Of a DNA stretch of 64,000 nt, positions 1 to 9,364 are shown in pieces (positions within the stretch are counted from its first letter, which is position 1; each line of letters opens with the position of its first letter). The stretch is from Caenispirillum bisanense (GTDB taxonomy: Bacteria; Pseudomonadota; Alphaproteobacteria; Rhodospirillales; UBA2165): positions 21,044 through 85,043 of the forward strand of contig CAMDWJ010000018.1 of NCBI GenBank assembly GCA_945877815.1, given 5' to 3'. The translations under genes were made by a program, and so were the position numbers. The notes beneath the pieces are model-generated. The model was not told the DNA's origin and did no database searches. It saw only the letters and a program-made list of their open reading frames with translations.

Positions 1-399
1 CACGCCCAGCAGTTCCACTCCGATCTGGTGAAACTGACGGCGACGTCCCTTCTGCGGGCGCTCGTACCGGAACATGGGGCCACGATAGAAAAATTTGAGT
101 GGCAAATGCTGGCGCAAGCCGTTGGACATGACGGCGCGCGCGACGCCCGCCGTACCCTCCGGGCGCAATGTCAGCCGGTCGTCGCCTTTTTCGAAGGAAT
201 ACATCTCCTTGGTGACGATGTCAGACGTTTCACCGAGCGTGCGCTTGAAAACCTCGGAAAATTCGAAGATCGGCGTCGAGATTTCGCCGTAGCCATAGCG
301 CGCCGCAACGGCGCGCGCCGTATCTTCCACCTTGGCAAAGAGCCGGTGCTCGTCGGGCAGAATATCCTGGGTCCCGCGAACGGGATTGAGCGTCGCCAT
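1..399 (-). CDS. hisS: Histidyl-tRNA synthetase, N-terminal part (cut by window edge)
   Basis: Charges tRNA-His with histidine in the cytoplasm. The minus-strand frame stays open from ATG at 399 to base 1, giving 133 residues that begin [15 protein letters not shown], a typical HisRS start. The class II motif 2 region ([23 protein letters not shown]) begins near residue 105, and the substrate-binding loop TLRPEGTAG lies near residue 80. The rest of the gene, including motif 3 and the anticodon-binding domain, lies outside the window. It follows rodZ on the same strand with a 94 bp gap. Many alphaproteobacteria have ispG between these two genes; it is absent here. The family call is secure. 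Confidence 0.95.
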   Translation of the reverse strand, partial: MATLNPVRGTQDILPDEHRLFAKVEDTARAVAARYGYGEISTPIFEFSEVFKRTLGETSDIVTKEMYSFEKGDDRLTLRPEGTAGVARAVMSNGLRQHLPLKFFYRGPMFRYERPQKGRRRQFHQIGVELLGV

Positions 400-493
400 T
401 TCCAACCTTTGGGAAAGAACCGCGTCTTGATATACCGAGACGGGGGCGCGGGAAAGCGGGCATTCGGCAGACCCAATGGGCTGGCCGGCGAGA

Positions 494-1699
494 CTATTCG
501 ATGATCGCGTTTCCAGCGCGCAGACGTAGCGGATCCAACACCACATTGCGCCGCACGACGCCCAATGGCCCGAGCGTCGGCGTGGCGTCGCCGCCGACCG
601 TGATCTCCAACCCGCCGGCATTTCCAGTAACCAGGGTCAGTCCTTCGCGCGACGGAACAGTGTATTTTTCGCCTTTGCGCAGCAGCCGCGTCAAAACGAG
701 TTTGTTCTCGACGGTGTCGCGAATTTGAATCCAGCTATCGATCGTCGCCGTCAGAACAATCTCGCGTTCCGGATCGACGGCAAGGCCCGGTAGATTAGCA
801 AGTTGTGAACCGACCGCGGGCGCATCTACGCCGCCGCGATCGTCGAGCGAAACGGGCGGGGCTTCCGGTGCCATGGCAGCGCCCGATGGAATTGTTGGGG
901 CCACGCTCGCAGGGCTATTCAATGCCGCCTGCGGACCGGCCGCAGTGGGCGGCGGCGTCCTCTCGACTTCGTCCTCGTCGTCTTCGGATACGGGTTCGGA
1001 CGCATCGGCCGTCGCCGCGGGAGCGGGCCGTGCTGCAGGACGCGGCGCAGCCGGAACGAGCGGTGTCGATGGTGAAATGGCCACTGACGCAGGCGCGGCC
1101 ATGGGCGACAGAGGCGCCACCTCGGACGATTTTTGAGTGGACGACTGCGTGGCGGCGGCAGCTGACGATGCGGACGACGACTCGCCGCGCGTCATTTCTC
1201 CGACTGATGCAACGCCGGCCCGGCCGGCCTCCAAGGCACGCGCGATCGATTCCGGAACCGGCGGAATCAAATCTGTGACGTAAAGATTTTGCGACGACAG
1301 AAAATACCAGCTGCCGTAAGCCAGGAGCAAAATAAGACCGCCAAACGCAACGATGGCGCCGCGCGGAATTCCGTTCTCGGGAACGATCGTCGGAAACGTT
1401 AGGATCGGCTTGCGTCCCTGTCCCGAAGAATCGGATTTGAATCGGCTGACGATTTGTTCTCCGTCGAGTCCCAAATGCTCGGCATAAGAGCGAATGAAGC
1501 CGAGCGCATAGACAGCGCCCGGAAGATTTTCGTACCGGCTGTCTTCGATCGCCTGCAAATACACGATGCGGATGCGCAGCGCGCGCGCCACGTCCGCAAG
1601 TTCCTGCCCATGACGAATACGCGACGCGCGCAGCAGATCCCCGACCTCGCCAGGGCCCATGTCATTATTGATCGATGACGGCGTTTGCGAATTCATCAC
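494..1699 (-). CDS. rodZ: RodZ-like cytoskeletal/helix-turn-helix membrane protein
   Basis: RodZ links the MreB cytoskeleton to the inner membrane and helps set cell shape. The 401-residue protein shows the full architecture. A cytoplasmic HTH_25-type domain occupies residues 20-85 and includes the family motif [20 protein letters not shown]. One membrane segment follows at 114-135. A long Ala/Pro/Ser-rich periplasmic linker leads to a C-terminal DUF4115 beta domain at about 309-401. The start has two adjacent Met codons; either could be used. It lies upstream of hisS and downstream of ptsP on the same strand, with 182 bp before ptsP, so it probably has its own promoter. Confidence 0.88.
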   Translation of the reverse strand: MMNSQTPSSINNDMGPGEVGDLLRASRIRHGQELADVARALRIRIVYLQAIEDSRYENLPGAVYALGFIRSYAEHLGLDGEQIVSRFKSDSSGQGRKPILTFPTIVPENGIPRGAIVAFGGLILLLAYGSWYFLSSQNLYVTDLIPPVPESIARALEAGRAGVASVGEMTRGESSSASSAAAATQSSTQKSSEVAPLSPMAAPASVAISPSTPLVPAAPRPAARPAPAATADASEPVSEDDEDEVERTPPPTAAGPQAALNSPASVAPTIPSGAAMAPEAPPVSLDDRGGVDAPAVGSQLANLPGLAVDPEREIVLTATIDSWIQIRDTVENKLVLTRLLRKGEKYTVPSREGLTLVTGNAGGLEITVGGDATPTLGPLGVVRRNVVLDPLRLRAGNAIIE

Positions 1700-1881
1700 A
1701 ATCTCTCATCACGCGTGTGACACGACATGGATGCCGTAGGTTCGGCACGCGCGCCACGCGACTGCTCTAGGCCACCGCGACGGCTAATTAACCCCAAGAA
1801 TCAATTGTTTCCCCAACGCCCTGAATTTACATATAAACCGGGCAATTCACAAGTCCTTCACTTAAAAAGTGAAAAACTGAT

Positions 1882-4152
1882 TCAGACTGCTACTCCGTGA
1901 TCCAGCGCGAAGGCGCGCAAGTTTTCGCGCAAACTATGTTCGGGGCCAGTGCCTAGCGCCTTGATGTAACTCGCAAGCTCACCAACCGCCAAGCTACGGA
2001 TCATCGCCTTAACCGGTCCGAGCGAGGAAGGCGTCATCGATAGGCTGCGAAAACCGAGGCCCACCAGGACCATTGCCTCAAGCGGACGCCCGGCGATCTC
2101 TCCGCACAGGCTGATCGGCTTACCCGCCGCGTCGCATTGCTCGACCAATGAACCGAGGAAGGACAACGCCGAGGGAGCCAGGGTGTCATACCTGTCCGCA
2201 AGGCGCGGACTTCCGCGATCGCTCGCAAACAGAAACTGAAACAGGTCGTTCGAGCCGACGGAAATGAAATCGGCGCGCGCCAGCAACGACTTGAGCTGGA
2301 AGGCAAGGGCCGGAACCTCGAGCATCGTTCCCACGCGCAAGACCTCCGGCAGCTTGCGGTTGCGCGTCTTGGCGAGTTCAAGCTCAAGATCGAGCAATGC
2401 CCGCGCGGCCTCGAACTCCGCCACCTCAGTGATCATCGGGAACATGATAGTGAGCGGACGGCCGGCAGCGGCACGGATCAAAGCGCGCATCTGGTGACGC
2501 ATCAACGATGGGCGATCCAGAGCCACGCGAACGGCGCGCCAACCCAAGGCGGGATTCTCGCCCTCGTCGCTGCGCCAATATGGGAGACTTTTATCGCCGC
2601 CGACATCGAGAGTGCGGAACACCACAGGAAGATCGCCGGCCAGATCGAATACGCGGCCGTAAATATCGGCCTGCTGATCGACGTCGGGAAAATCGGAGCG
2701 CGCCATGAACGGAATTTCAGTGCGATAGAGGCCGACGCCGTCCGCCCCGGAATCGCCGATATCCTGCAAGTCGGCCAGCAAACCCGCGTTAATGTTGAGC
2801 GAGATGCGGATCCCGTCCAGGCTCAGCGCCGGTTCGTTGCGCAGCGAGGCATAGGCCGCGATCTTCACCGCACGGGCGCTCAGGGCCGCAGCATAGACCT
2901 GCAGCACTTCCTCGGTCGGGCGGATATGGACCTGGGCATTGTCGCCGTCGACCACGATCCGATCGAGATTTTCAGTCGCATCCAGGGCATCGGCCACGCG
3001 GCCCACTACGGGAATGTCGAAGGCCTTGGCGACAATCGCGACATGGGTCGTCGCCGAGCCTTCTTCAAGCACCAATCCCTTGAGCTTGGTGCGATCGTAG
3101 TCCAGCAGTTCGGCCGGCCCCATGTTGCGCGCGATCAAAATAATATCGTCAGGCAGCGATTCGGTGTTCGGCTTCACGTCGTGCCCAACCAAATGCTGCA
3201 GCAGCCGGTGCGCGAGATCGTCGAAATCGTGCAGCCGCTCGCGCAAATAAGGATCGGTCTGGCTGCGGAAGCGCGCGCGGGTATCGTTACGCACCTTTTC
3301 GACGGCGGCCTCTGCGGTCAGGCCCGAACCGATCGCCTCATCGATGCGCGACAGCCATCCCGCATCTTCGGCGAACATACGATAGGCTTCGAGAATGTCG
3401 CGATGTTCGCCCCCCTGGGCGACATCGTCGGCCTCGAGCATCTGATCGATGGCGCCGTACATTTCCGCCAAGGCCTTTTCAAGGCGGCGTTTTTCGGCGT
3501 CGGGGTTTTCGGCAACCAATTTCTCGATCCGCAGTCGACGTTCGTGGCGCACGGCGCGGCCCATCGCGAGACCACCGCTCAGGCGCACGCCGTCGATGGT
3601 AACCGGCAGGAGGGCGACACTTTCGAGCGCGGCTCGATCATCGTCGCCTGCCACTTCGCTGGTCGCGATCATCTCCGCCGTGACCATGGCGATGGTCTCG
3701 AGCGTCTCAATTTCCTCGCCGGTATATTGACGGCGCGTCCGGTTCTGGACCGCTAGAACGCCGATGACGCGCCCCGTCCGGATGATCGGCACACCCGCGA
3801 GGGAATGATAAATCTCTTCACCCGTTTCCGGGCGGTAAGCAAAGGCGGGATGGCTCTGCGCGTCCGACAGAGCGACCGAGCGTGCCCGCGCCGCGATGAT
3901 GCCGATCAAGCCTTCGCCCATATTAAGGCGCGTGTGGTGCAAGGCTTCAGGGAGCAAACCGACGTTGGCGAACAGTTCGAGGACGTCACCCGTGCGCAGG
4001 ATATAGACCGAGCAGACTTCGGCCACGAGATCGTTGGCAATGGCACGGACAATATTGTCCAGCCGCTCCTGAACCCGGCCGCCGCCCGCCATGATGTCGC
4101 GCAACCGGGCGAGCAGGCGGCGCGAGCTCGACATGCGCGGAGAGCGAGCCAT
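1882..4152 (-). CDS. ptsP: PEP-protein phosphotransferase of the nitrogen PTS (EI-Ntr)
   Basis: First enzyme of the regulatory nitrogen phosphotransferase relay: it takes phosphate from phosphoenolpyruvate and passes it to NPr. The 756-residue protein has an N-terminal GAF sensor domain (about 20-165), which separates EI-Ntr from sugar-PTS enzyme I. A PEP-utilising N domain and swivelling phosphohistidine domain follow, with the phospho-acceptor His370 in the motif GSATTHVAIVA. The C-terminal PEP-binding barrel carries the catalytic Cys683 in LCGEIAGRP. The gene follows lysC on the same strand after 62 bp, a conserved alphaproteobacterial pairing. In other proteobacteria the GAF domain senses glutamine or nitrogen status. 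Confidence 0.95.
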   Translation of the reverse strand: MARSPRMSSSRRLLARLRDIMAGGGRVQERLDNIVRAIANDLVAEVCSVYILRTGDVLELFANVGLLPEALHHTRLNMGEGLIGIIAARARSVALSDAQSHPAFAYRPETGEEIYHSLAGVPIIRTGRVIGVLAVQNRTRRQYTGEEIETLETIAMVTAEMIATSEVAGDDDRAALESVALLPVTIDGVRLSGGLAMGRAVRHERRLRIEKLVAENPDAEKRRLEKALAEMYGAIDQMLEADDVAQGGEHRDILEAYRMFAEDAGWLSRIDEAIGSGLTAEAAVEKVRNDTRARFRSQTDPYLRERLHDFDDLAHRLLQHLVGHDVKPNTESLPDDIILIARNMGPAELLDYDRTKLKGLVLEEGSATTHVAIVAKAFDIPVVGRVADALDATENLDRIVVDGDNAQVHIRPTEEVLQVYAAALSARAVKIAAYASLRNEPALSLDGIRISLNINAGLLADLQDIGDSGADGVGLYRTEIPFMARSDFPDVDQQADIYGRVFDLAGDLPVVFRTLDVGGDKSLPYWRSDEGENPALGWRAVRVALDRPSLMRHQMRALIRAAAGRPLTIMFPMITEVAEFEAARALLDLELELAKTRNRKLPEVLRVGTMLEVPALAFQLKSLLARADFISVGSNDLFQFLFASDRGSPRLADRYDTLAPSALSFLGSLVEQCDAAGKPISLCGEIAGRPLEAMVLVGLGFRSLSMTPSSLGPVKAMIRSLAVGELASYIKALGTGPEHSLRENLRAFALDHGVAV

Positions 4153-4214
4153 GTCGTCCTTTCTTTGCCGGCGCGAAAAGCGCCGGCGGTTCTAGCTCTT
4201 CAGTACGCGGACGC

Positions 4215-5435
4215 TCATTCAGCGTCCAACCCATAGGCCGTATGCAACGCTCGTACGGCCAGTTCGGTATAATCTTCGGCGACCAGCACGCTGATCTTGA
4301 TCTCCGAGGTCGAGATAACCTGGATATTGATCCCCTTCTCGGCGAGCGCCTGGAACATACGCTGGGCGACGCCCGCGTGGCTGCGCATGCCGACGCCGAC
4401 CACCGAGACCTTGGCGACGGCACGGTCCGACGTCAGTCGTTCATAGCCGATATCGTTGCGATTGTCTGTCAGCACCTTAACGGCCGCATCCAGATCGGCG
4501 CGGCCTACGGTAAAGGTGAGATCGGTCGCCTTGCCGTCCTCGGAAACGTTTTGCACGATCATATCGACATTGACGCTGGCGTCCGACAGCGGCCCAAAGA
4601 TCTTGGCGGCGACACCCGGTCGATCGGCGACGCGCAACAACGTGATTTTGGCCTCGTCCCGGCTATGTGAAATTCCGCTGACAATCTGCTTTTCCACGAC
4701 TTCGTCCTCGCTGACGATGAATGTTCCGGGTACGTCGCTGAACGACGAGAGCACCTGCACCCGCACCTTATGGTTCATGGCGAGCTCGACCGAACGGGTC
4801 TGCAACACCTTGGAGCCGAGGGATGCCATTTCCAGCATCTCCTCATATGTGACCTTATTGAGCTTGCGCGCCTTGGGCACGATCCGCGGGTCGGTCGTAT
4901 AGACCCCGTCGACGTCCGTATAGATATCGCACCGATCGGCGCCAAGCGCGCCGGCAAGCGCCACCGCGGTCAGGTCCGACCCGCCGCGCCCGAGCGTCGT
5001 GATGCGGCTACGCGGGCCCATGCCCTGAAAACCGGCGACGACCGCGACCTCTCCGCCGTTCAGGCGGTGGTCCAATTCCTGAGTGTCGATGCCCGTGATA
5101 CGAGCCTTGCCGTGCACGCCGTCGGTTTGGATCGCGATTTGCCACCCCATCCACGAGCGGGCTTGGATACCCAGCGCCTGCAGGGCGAGCGCCATGAGGC
5201 CGGCATTGACCTGCTCGCCGGTCGACACCACCGCGTCATATTCGCGAGCATCGGGCAACGGCCCCATTTTTTGGGTGAGATCGACAAGCGAATTGGTGAC
5301 GCCGGCCATCGCCGAGACGACAACCACGACCTGATCGCCGCGGTCGACCGCGGCTTTCACCTTAAGTGCCGCATTCTTGATGCGATCTACGTCGGCGACG
5401 GATGTGCCGCCGAATTTCTGAACTATACGGGTCAT
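4215..5435 (-). CDS. lysC: Aspartate kinase
   Basis: Phosphorylates aspartate at the head of the lysine, threonine, methionine and diaminopimelate pathway. I place the start at ATG 5435, which gives 406 residues beginning MTRIVQKFGGTSVAD. A longer open frame reaches back to 5612, but its extra 59 residues look non-coding and would run into the divergent ubiG. The kinase domain carries the KFGGTS nucleotide-binding motif and the GRGGSDLTAVALA segment. Two C-terminal ACT repeats (about 265-400, including VADRPGVAAKIFG and VGVGMRSHAGVA) suggest feedback inhibition by amino acids. ptsP follows on the same strand. Confidence 0.95.
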   Translation of the reverse strand: MTRIVQKFGGTSVADVDRIKNAALKVKAAVDRGDQVVVVVSAMAGVTNSLVDLTQKMGPLPDAREYDAVVSTGEQVNAGLMALALQALGIQARSWMGWQIAIQTDGVHGKARITGIDTQELDHRLNGGEVAVVAGFQGMGPRSRITTLGRGGSDLTAVALAGALGADRCDIYTDVDGVYTTDPRIVPKARKLNKVTYEEMLEMASLGSKVLQTRSVELAMNHKVRVQVLSSFSDVPGTFIVSEDEVVEKQIVSGISHSRDEAKITLLRVADRPGVAAKIFGPLSDASVNVDMIVQNVSEDGKATDLTFTVGRADLDAAVKVLTDNRNDIGYERLTSDRAVAKVSVVGVGMRSHAGVAQRMFQALAEKGINIQVISTSEIKISVLVAEDYTELAVRALHTAYGLDAE

Positions 5436-5610
5436 ACGCGCTGACCGCTCCCTCCAACGAATAAGCGTCGCCCCGCGGAAGAACCGATCCCGCGCAAGCC
5501 GCGATCCGAGTTGCCGTGGGGCGCGGGCGCATACATACTCTGCCGGTCGGCTCAAAGGCAAGCGAGCGCGGCTCCGTGCCGGCCCCGGCAATATCAGAAC
5601 GGACGAGTTC

Positions 5611-6342
5611 ATGACCGAGGCCCTATCTCAATCCCAGGCCGAACTATTTGCCGGCCTTGCCCCCACCTGGTGGGATGCCGACGGAGCCTTTGCGCCGCTG
5701 CATCGCATCACCCCGGCGCGCATGGCCTTCATGCGCGACCATCTATGCACCCATTTCGGTCGCGATCCCAAGGCACGCGCCCCATTTGCGGGTCTCAGCG
5801 CGATCGATATCGGCTGCGGCGGCGGATTGATCTGCGAGCCTATGGCCCGATTGGGAGCCGTCGTGACCGGCATCGATGCGGTGGCGCCAAATATCGCGAC
5901 GGCACGCATCCATGCCGAGGAGGCTGGGCTCGATATCGCTTATGAGGTTGCGGCCCCCGAAGAAATCGCGGCCCTGGGGCGCCGCTTCGATATCGTTATC
6001 AATCTGGAGGTTATCGAGCACGTCTCAGATCCAGGTTCGTTTATGGAGGCTGCCTGCGCCCTGGTCGCCCCGGGCGGCGCCATGGCTGCCTCGACTATTA
6101 ATCGCACGGTGAAATCCCTGGCCCTTGCCAAGGTCGGCGCGGAATACCTGCTGCGATGGGTTCCCGCAGGAACCCACGATTGGCGAAAATTCGTCAAACC
6201 TTCGGAATTCGCCCGCCATATCCGCGACGGCGGATTGTCGCTCAAGGCCTTGAGCGGCCTCGCCTACAATCCGCTCAAGGGGGATTGGAGCCTGGTCGGC
6301 GATCTCGACGTCAATTATTTGGTATTCGCCACGCGGTCTTAG
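5611..6342 (+). CDS. ubiG: Ubiquinone biosynthesis O-methyltransferase
   Basis: SAM-dependent enzyme that carries out the two O-methylations of ubiquinone synthesis. The 243-residue protein has the UbiG N-terminal pattern ending in WWDADGAFAPLHRITPARMAF, the SAM-binding glycine motif AIDIGCGGGLICEPMARLGA near residue 70, and the later motif NLEVIEHVSDPGSFM. The membrane-contact and substrate region WRKFVKPSEFA is also present. It is divergent from lysC with 175 bp between starts, so a shared promoter region is likely. It converges on the DUF1178 gene. ubiA and ubiD lie elsewhere in the window. Confidence 0.95.
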   Translation: MTEALSQSQAELFAGLAPTWWDADGAFAPLHRITPARMAFMRDHLCTHFGRDPKARAPFAGLSAIDIGCGGGLICEPMARLGAVVTGIDAVAPNIATARIHAEEAGLDIAYEVAAPEEIAALGRRFDIVINLEVIEHVSDPGSFMEAACALVAPGGAMAASTINRTVKSLALAKVGAEYLLRWVPAGTHDWRKFVKPSEFARHIRDGGLSLKALSGLAYNPLKGDWSLVGDLDVNYLVFATRS

Positions 6343-6367
6343 TCGCCGGCACGCCCAGGCAGGATGA

Positions 6368-6838
6368 CTAGGACGGTTTGCGCCCCTTGATGCCGAGCAG
6401 ACGGACGGGAATATCGTCCTCGTAGAGTTCCTTGGCTTCCTGAATAGTCGCTTCGCCGTAGATTCCGCGTTCCTCGGCATCGCCGTCATGGATCGCGCGC
6501 GCCTCGTCGGCAAAGCGCTCGCCGACATATTCGCAGGTTTCCTCGGCATGCTTGCGCATCTTGCCCATGGCGACGAGGATCTCGCGCGCGATCTCGCGGG
6601 CGCGGGCCTCGGGGGACGGAATTGTATCGGCTAAGTCGCGTGGCTGGCTTTCGCGCGCCTGATTGTCGCGCGATTGGGTCGAGATACGCGGCGCCATCGG
6701 CGCCTTGGACACCTTAGTGGACGCGCAAGCCGGGCACGAAACCTGACCACGCTTCTCCTGACGGTCGTAGGTGGCACTATCGCGGAACCAAGCGTCGAAA
6801 TCGTGTCCGCATGTGCATTTGAGATGATAGAGAATCAT
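6368..6838 (-). CDS. DUF1178 family zinc-ribbon protein
   Basis: Small alphaproteobacterial protein of unknown function. The 156-residue product begins MILYHLKCTCGHDFDAWF and has four cysteines in a CxC...CxxC layout (Cys8, Cys10, Cys35, Cys38), fitting a single bound zinc. The middle is charged and low in complexity. The C-terminal part (about 95-150) is helical and acidic, ending in a segment with EDDIPVRLLGIKG. It converges on ubiG with a 25 bp gap. The DUF1178 assignment is firm from the N-terminal motif; no biochemical role is known to me. Confidence 0.85.
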   Translation of the reverse strand: MILYHLKCTCGHDFDAWFRDSATYDRQEKRGQVSCPACASTKVSKAPMAPRISTQSRDNQARESQPRDLADTIPSPEARAREIAREILVAMGKMRKHAEETCEYVGERFADEARAIHDGDAEERGIYGEATIQEAKELYEDDIPVRLLGIKGRKPS

Positions 6839-6889
6839 GCTGAATCTTTAGGGGCGATTTATTAACAAACGGAGTCCGTACCTAATCAT

Positions 6890-7453
6890 ATGAGCGCAGT
6901 TCCGCAATCCCCGCAAAATTTCGTACCCGATCCCTGGGTCAGCCGATTTGGGCCACTGGTGAACCCGGGCGGGCACGTTCTCGACCTCGCCAGCGGAGCC
7001 GGACGGCACGCGCGGTACTTTTTGGACCGCGGTCATCCGGTGACGGCGCTCGACCGGAGCGTCTCCTTACTCGACCCCCTCAAGGGCCGCCAAGGACTTG
7101 AGATCGTGGAGGCCGATATCGAGTCTGGGTCGTGGCCGCTGGAAGGCCGCCATTTCGACGGCATCGTGGTCGTGAACTATTTGCACCGTCCATTGCTGCC
7201 GATCTTGAATCGAAGCCTCAACCCGGGCGGCGTTCTGATCTATCGCACCTTCGGAATCGGCAACGAAGGATACGGCAAGCCGAGCAATCCGAATTTCTTG
7301 CTGCGTCCGAACGAACTGCTGGAGACGCTTAAGGATTTGGAGGTGATCGCATTCGAATCCGGCGACACCGGGATCGCGGTCGTGCAGCGCATCTGCGCCG
7401 TCAAACGCGATATCAGGCGCTCAGACGACGCGCCTTATCCCCTGCCGATTTGA
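6890..7453 (+). CDS. Class I SAM-dependent methyltransferase, small
   Basis: A 187-residue Rossmann methyltransferase. The SAM-binding motif I is VLDLASGAGRHARYFLDRG near residue 30, followed by the acidic ribose-binding ALDRS. The post-motif region IVVVNYLHRPLLPILNRSLNPGGVLIYRTF is typical of TehB-like small methyltransferases. The substrate cannot be read from the sequence. Its last 41 bases overlap the 3' end of the convergent nitrilase gene. The start is ATG 6890; the protein begins close to the fold, which fits this family. Confidence 0.8.
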   Translation: MSAVPQSPQNFVPDPWVSRFGPLVNPGGHVLDLASGAGRHARYFLDRGHPVTALDRSVSLLDPLKGRQGLEIVEADIESGSWPLEGRHFDGIVVVNYLHRPLLPILNRSLNPGGVLIYRTFGIGNEGYGKPSNPNFLLRPNELLETLKDLEVIAFESGDTGIAVVQRICAVKRDIRRSDDAPYPLPI

Positions 7454-8282
7454 CGATCCGAACCTCGCGGTCGTGGGTGAGCGCAGGGATTTTGCGCCGT
7501 GCTTCGACGACTTGGGCGGGATCGATCTCGGCCGTCACAACACCGACCTCCTCGCCACCGTCGGCCAGAACCGTGCCCCACGGATCGACGATCAGGGAAT
7601 GGCCGTAGGTTTGGCGTCCTTCGGCGTGGGTTCCGCATTGGGCGGCGGAGATCACATAGCAGCCGGTCTCGATCGCGCGCGCGCGTTGCAGCACATGCCA
7701 ATGCACCTCGCCCGAAACCTTGGTGAAGGCCGCGGGCACGGTGAGGAAATCGGCCCCGGCATGGGCGAGGGCGCGATAAAGGTAGGCAAAACGCACGTCG
7801 TAACAGATGGACAGGCCAAGGCATCCCCACGGCAGATCGGCGACCACGCCGTAGGCGCCTGGCTCGTAGGTCGCCGATTCGCGATAGGTCTGCCCATCGC
7901 CGAGTTCGACGTCGAACATATGGATCTTGTCGTAGGTCGCGACCACCGATCCCGTCGGATCGAACAGATAACTGCGATTGGCGATCTTTCCGCCATCTTG
8001 GTTTTTGGGGGGCAGCTTGATTCCAAAGGAACCGACGAGAATCCACGCGCCCTTGTCGCGCGCGAGACCGGCCACCAGCGGCAGGCCCGCATGCTTATCT
8101 TCGGTCGGCGTATTGGCGCGGCTGCGTTCCGCGATCGGCTCCATCGCACCCGAGCATTCGGGCAAGGTGATGAAATCGGCGCCCTTGTCGGCGGCCTGCA
8201 AGATCAGATCGCGGATGGTCGGCAGATTGTCGGCCAGATCCCGCTTGGAATTGAGCTGGATGCAGGCGGCCGTGAATTTCAC
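7413..8282 (-). CDS. Nit-family carbon-nitrogen hydrolase (omega-amidase/deaminated glutathione amidase type)
   Basis: Cytoplasmic amidohydrolase of the nitrilase superfamily. The 289-residue product has the Glu-Lys-Cys triad in its usual contexts: Glu in ITLPECSGAM, Lys in TYDKIHMFDVEL and Cys in LSICYDVRF. Family knowledge points to a Nit1/Nit2-like enzyme acting on deaminated glutathione or alpha-ketoglutaramate. I choose GTG 8282 as start because it overlaps the grxC stop as GTGA, implying translational coupling. A longer frame to 8549 reads through grxC and is not coding. Coupling to glutaredoxin fits a role around glutathione. Confidence 0.88.
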   Translation of the reverse strand: MKFTAACIQLNSKRDLADNLPTIRDLILQAADKGADFITLPECSGAMEPIAERSRANTPTEDKHAGLPLVAGLARDKGAWILVGSFGIKLPPKNQDGGKIANRSYLFDPTGSVVATYDKIHMFDVELGDGQTYRESATYEPGAYGVVADLPWGCLGLSICYDVRFAYLYRALAHAGADFLTVPAAFTKVSGEVHWHVLQRARAIETGCYVISAAQCGTHAEGRQTYGHSLIVDPWGTVLADGGEEVGVVTAEIDPAQVVEARRKIPALTHDREVRIVKSAGDKARRLSA

Positions 8283-8542
8283 GAGGCCACACCCCGCAAC
8301 ATCGGATCGAGCTTGCCCGCGGTGTCGAGCGCATGGAGATCGTCGCAGCCGCCGACATGTTTGCCGTCGATGAATATCTGCGGCACCGAGCGCCCGCCAT
8401 TGGATCGCTGGATCATTTCCTGGGTGCGGTCCTCGACACCGAGATCGATCTCGGTGAAAGGAGCCCCTTTGGACTCCAGGAGCTTCTTCGCACGGAAGCA
8501 ATAACCGCACCAAGATTGTGTATATATTTCGATCTTTGCCAT
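8279..8542 (-). CDS. grxC: Glutaredoxin 3
   Basis: Glutathione-dependent dithiol oxidoreductase. The 87-residue protein begins MAKIEIYTQSWCGYCFRAKK with the active site Cys12-Gly-Tyr-Cys15. It then shows the TVP-type cis-proline loop (SVPQIFIDGKHVGG) and the GG-D motif that binds glutathione. I take ATG 8542 as start; the open frame extends to 8662 but the added residues are not glutaredoxin-like. The stop codon overlaps the GTG start of the downstream amidase, so the two are probably translated together. comF lies 25 bp upstream on the same strand. Confidence 0.94.
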   Translation of the reverse strand: MAKIEIYTQSWCGYCFRAKKLLESKGAPFTEIDLGVEDRTQEMIQRSNGGRSVPQIFIDGKHVGGCDDLHALDTAGKLDPMLRGVAS

Positions 8543-8567
8543 GATCCAAATATAAGCCAGTGCGCGT

Positions 8568-9329
8568 TCAGGTTCCAGAGACCACGCGCGCCAAAGTGAG
8601 TACATCGACACGCACGGCTCCTGCCGCCAGTAACACCCGGGCACAGGATGAAACCGTTGCACCTGTGGTCAACACATCGTCGATCAGGACGACGCGGGCA
8701 CCGCACAAGACTTCCGCCCACCTGGGATGGATGGCGAAGGCGCCAGCCACGTTCCGCAATCGGGCCGAGCGGCCCATATCGACGTGCGGGCGCGTTTTCT
8801 TAACCCGCACCAGGGCGTCCGGGGCGACTTCGTGCCCGGTTTCCTTGGCCACGGCATGGGCGAGCAGCGCCGACTGATTGTAGCGCCGCGCGAACAGGCG
8901 CCCCCGATGGAGCGGTACCGGAACGATGAAATCGACATCGCCGAGGAGTTCGGCGCCGGCCCGCGCCAGCCACTTGCCGTAGCCGGGCGCCGCGTGGGTC
9001 GCATCGGCATGTTTGAAGGACAACACCAGATCGCGCGACACATCGTCATAGATGAAGACCGCGCGCGCCCGGTCGTAATCCGGCGGAGATTGCAGGCAAA
9101 CGCCGCATAGCGCACCAGCGCCCGCATCGAACGGGAAAGGCAGGCCGCAGCACGTGCACTGGGGTTTGCCGATAAAGCGGACCTGTGGCCAGCAGGCAGC
9201 ACACAATGCACCCGTCGCCTCCAGTTCCAACCCGCATTTAAGGTAACGCGGCGGGAACAAGATATCGAGCGCGCGGCTCGCCGCGCGGGCGAAATCGTGC
9301 AATCGGGGGGCAATAAGCGCCAAATTCAC
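8568..9329 (-). CDS. comF: ComF family phosphoribosyltransferase-like protein
   Basis: Cytoplasmic protein related to the competence factor ComF; in other bacteria it supports uptake or processing of transforming DNA. The 253-residue protein starts with a double zinc-ribbon region (CxxC pairs such as CAAC, CTCC and CGVC within residues 35-85). It ends in a type I phosphoribosyltransferase fold with the PRPP motif VVLIDDVLTTGATVSSCARVL. The motif FARRYNQSALLA is also family-typical. It heads the comF-grxC-amidase run and is divergent from the NDUFAF5-like gene. The actual role here is unknown. Confidence 0.9.
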   Translation of the reverse strand: MNLALIAPRLHDFARAASRALDILFPPRYLKCGLELEATGALCAACWPQVRFIGKPQCTCCGLPFPFDAGAGALCGVCLQSPPDYDRARAVFIYDDVSRDLVLSFKHADATHAAPGYGKWLARAGAELLGDVDFIVPVPLHRGRLFARRYNQSALLAHAVAKETGHEVAPDALVRVKKTRPHVDMGRSARLRNVAGAFAIHPRWAEVLCGARVVLIDDVLTTGATVSSCARVLLAAGAVRVDVLTLARVVSGT

Positions 9330-9364
9330 TCCTTTTCATGCGCGCCGTTTGCTACATCTCGCCC

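Noticed and set aside
1857..1873. Inverted repeat TTCACTT-AAA-AAGTGAA just after the ptsP stop
   Set aside because: The 7-bp AT-rich stem with a three-base loop and no following T-run on the minus strand is too weak to call a terminator; no regulator points to it.
2494..3756. Long plus-strand open frame of 420 codons opposite ptsP
   Set aside because: It is antisense to a clearly recognisable enzyme, has low-complexity, His/Arg/Asp-rich composition typical of reverse-strand frames in GC-rich DNA, and has no motif.
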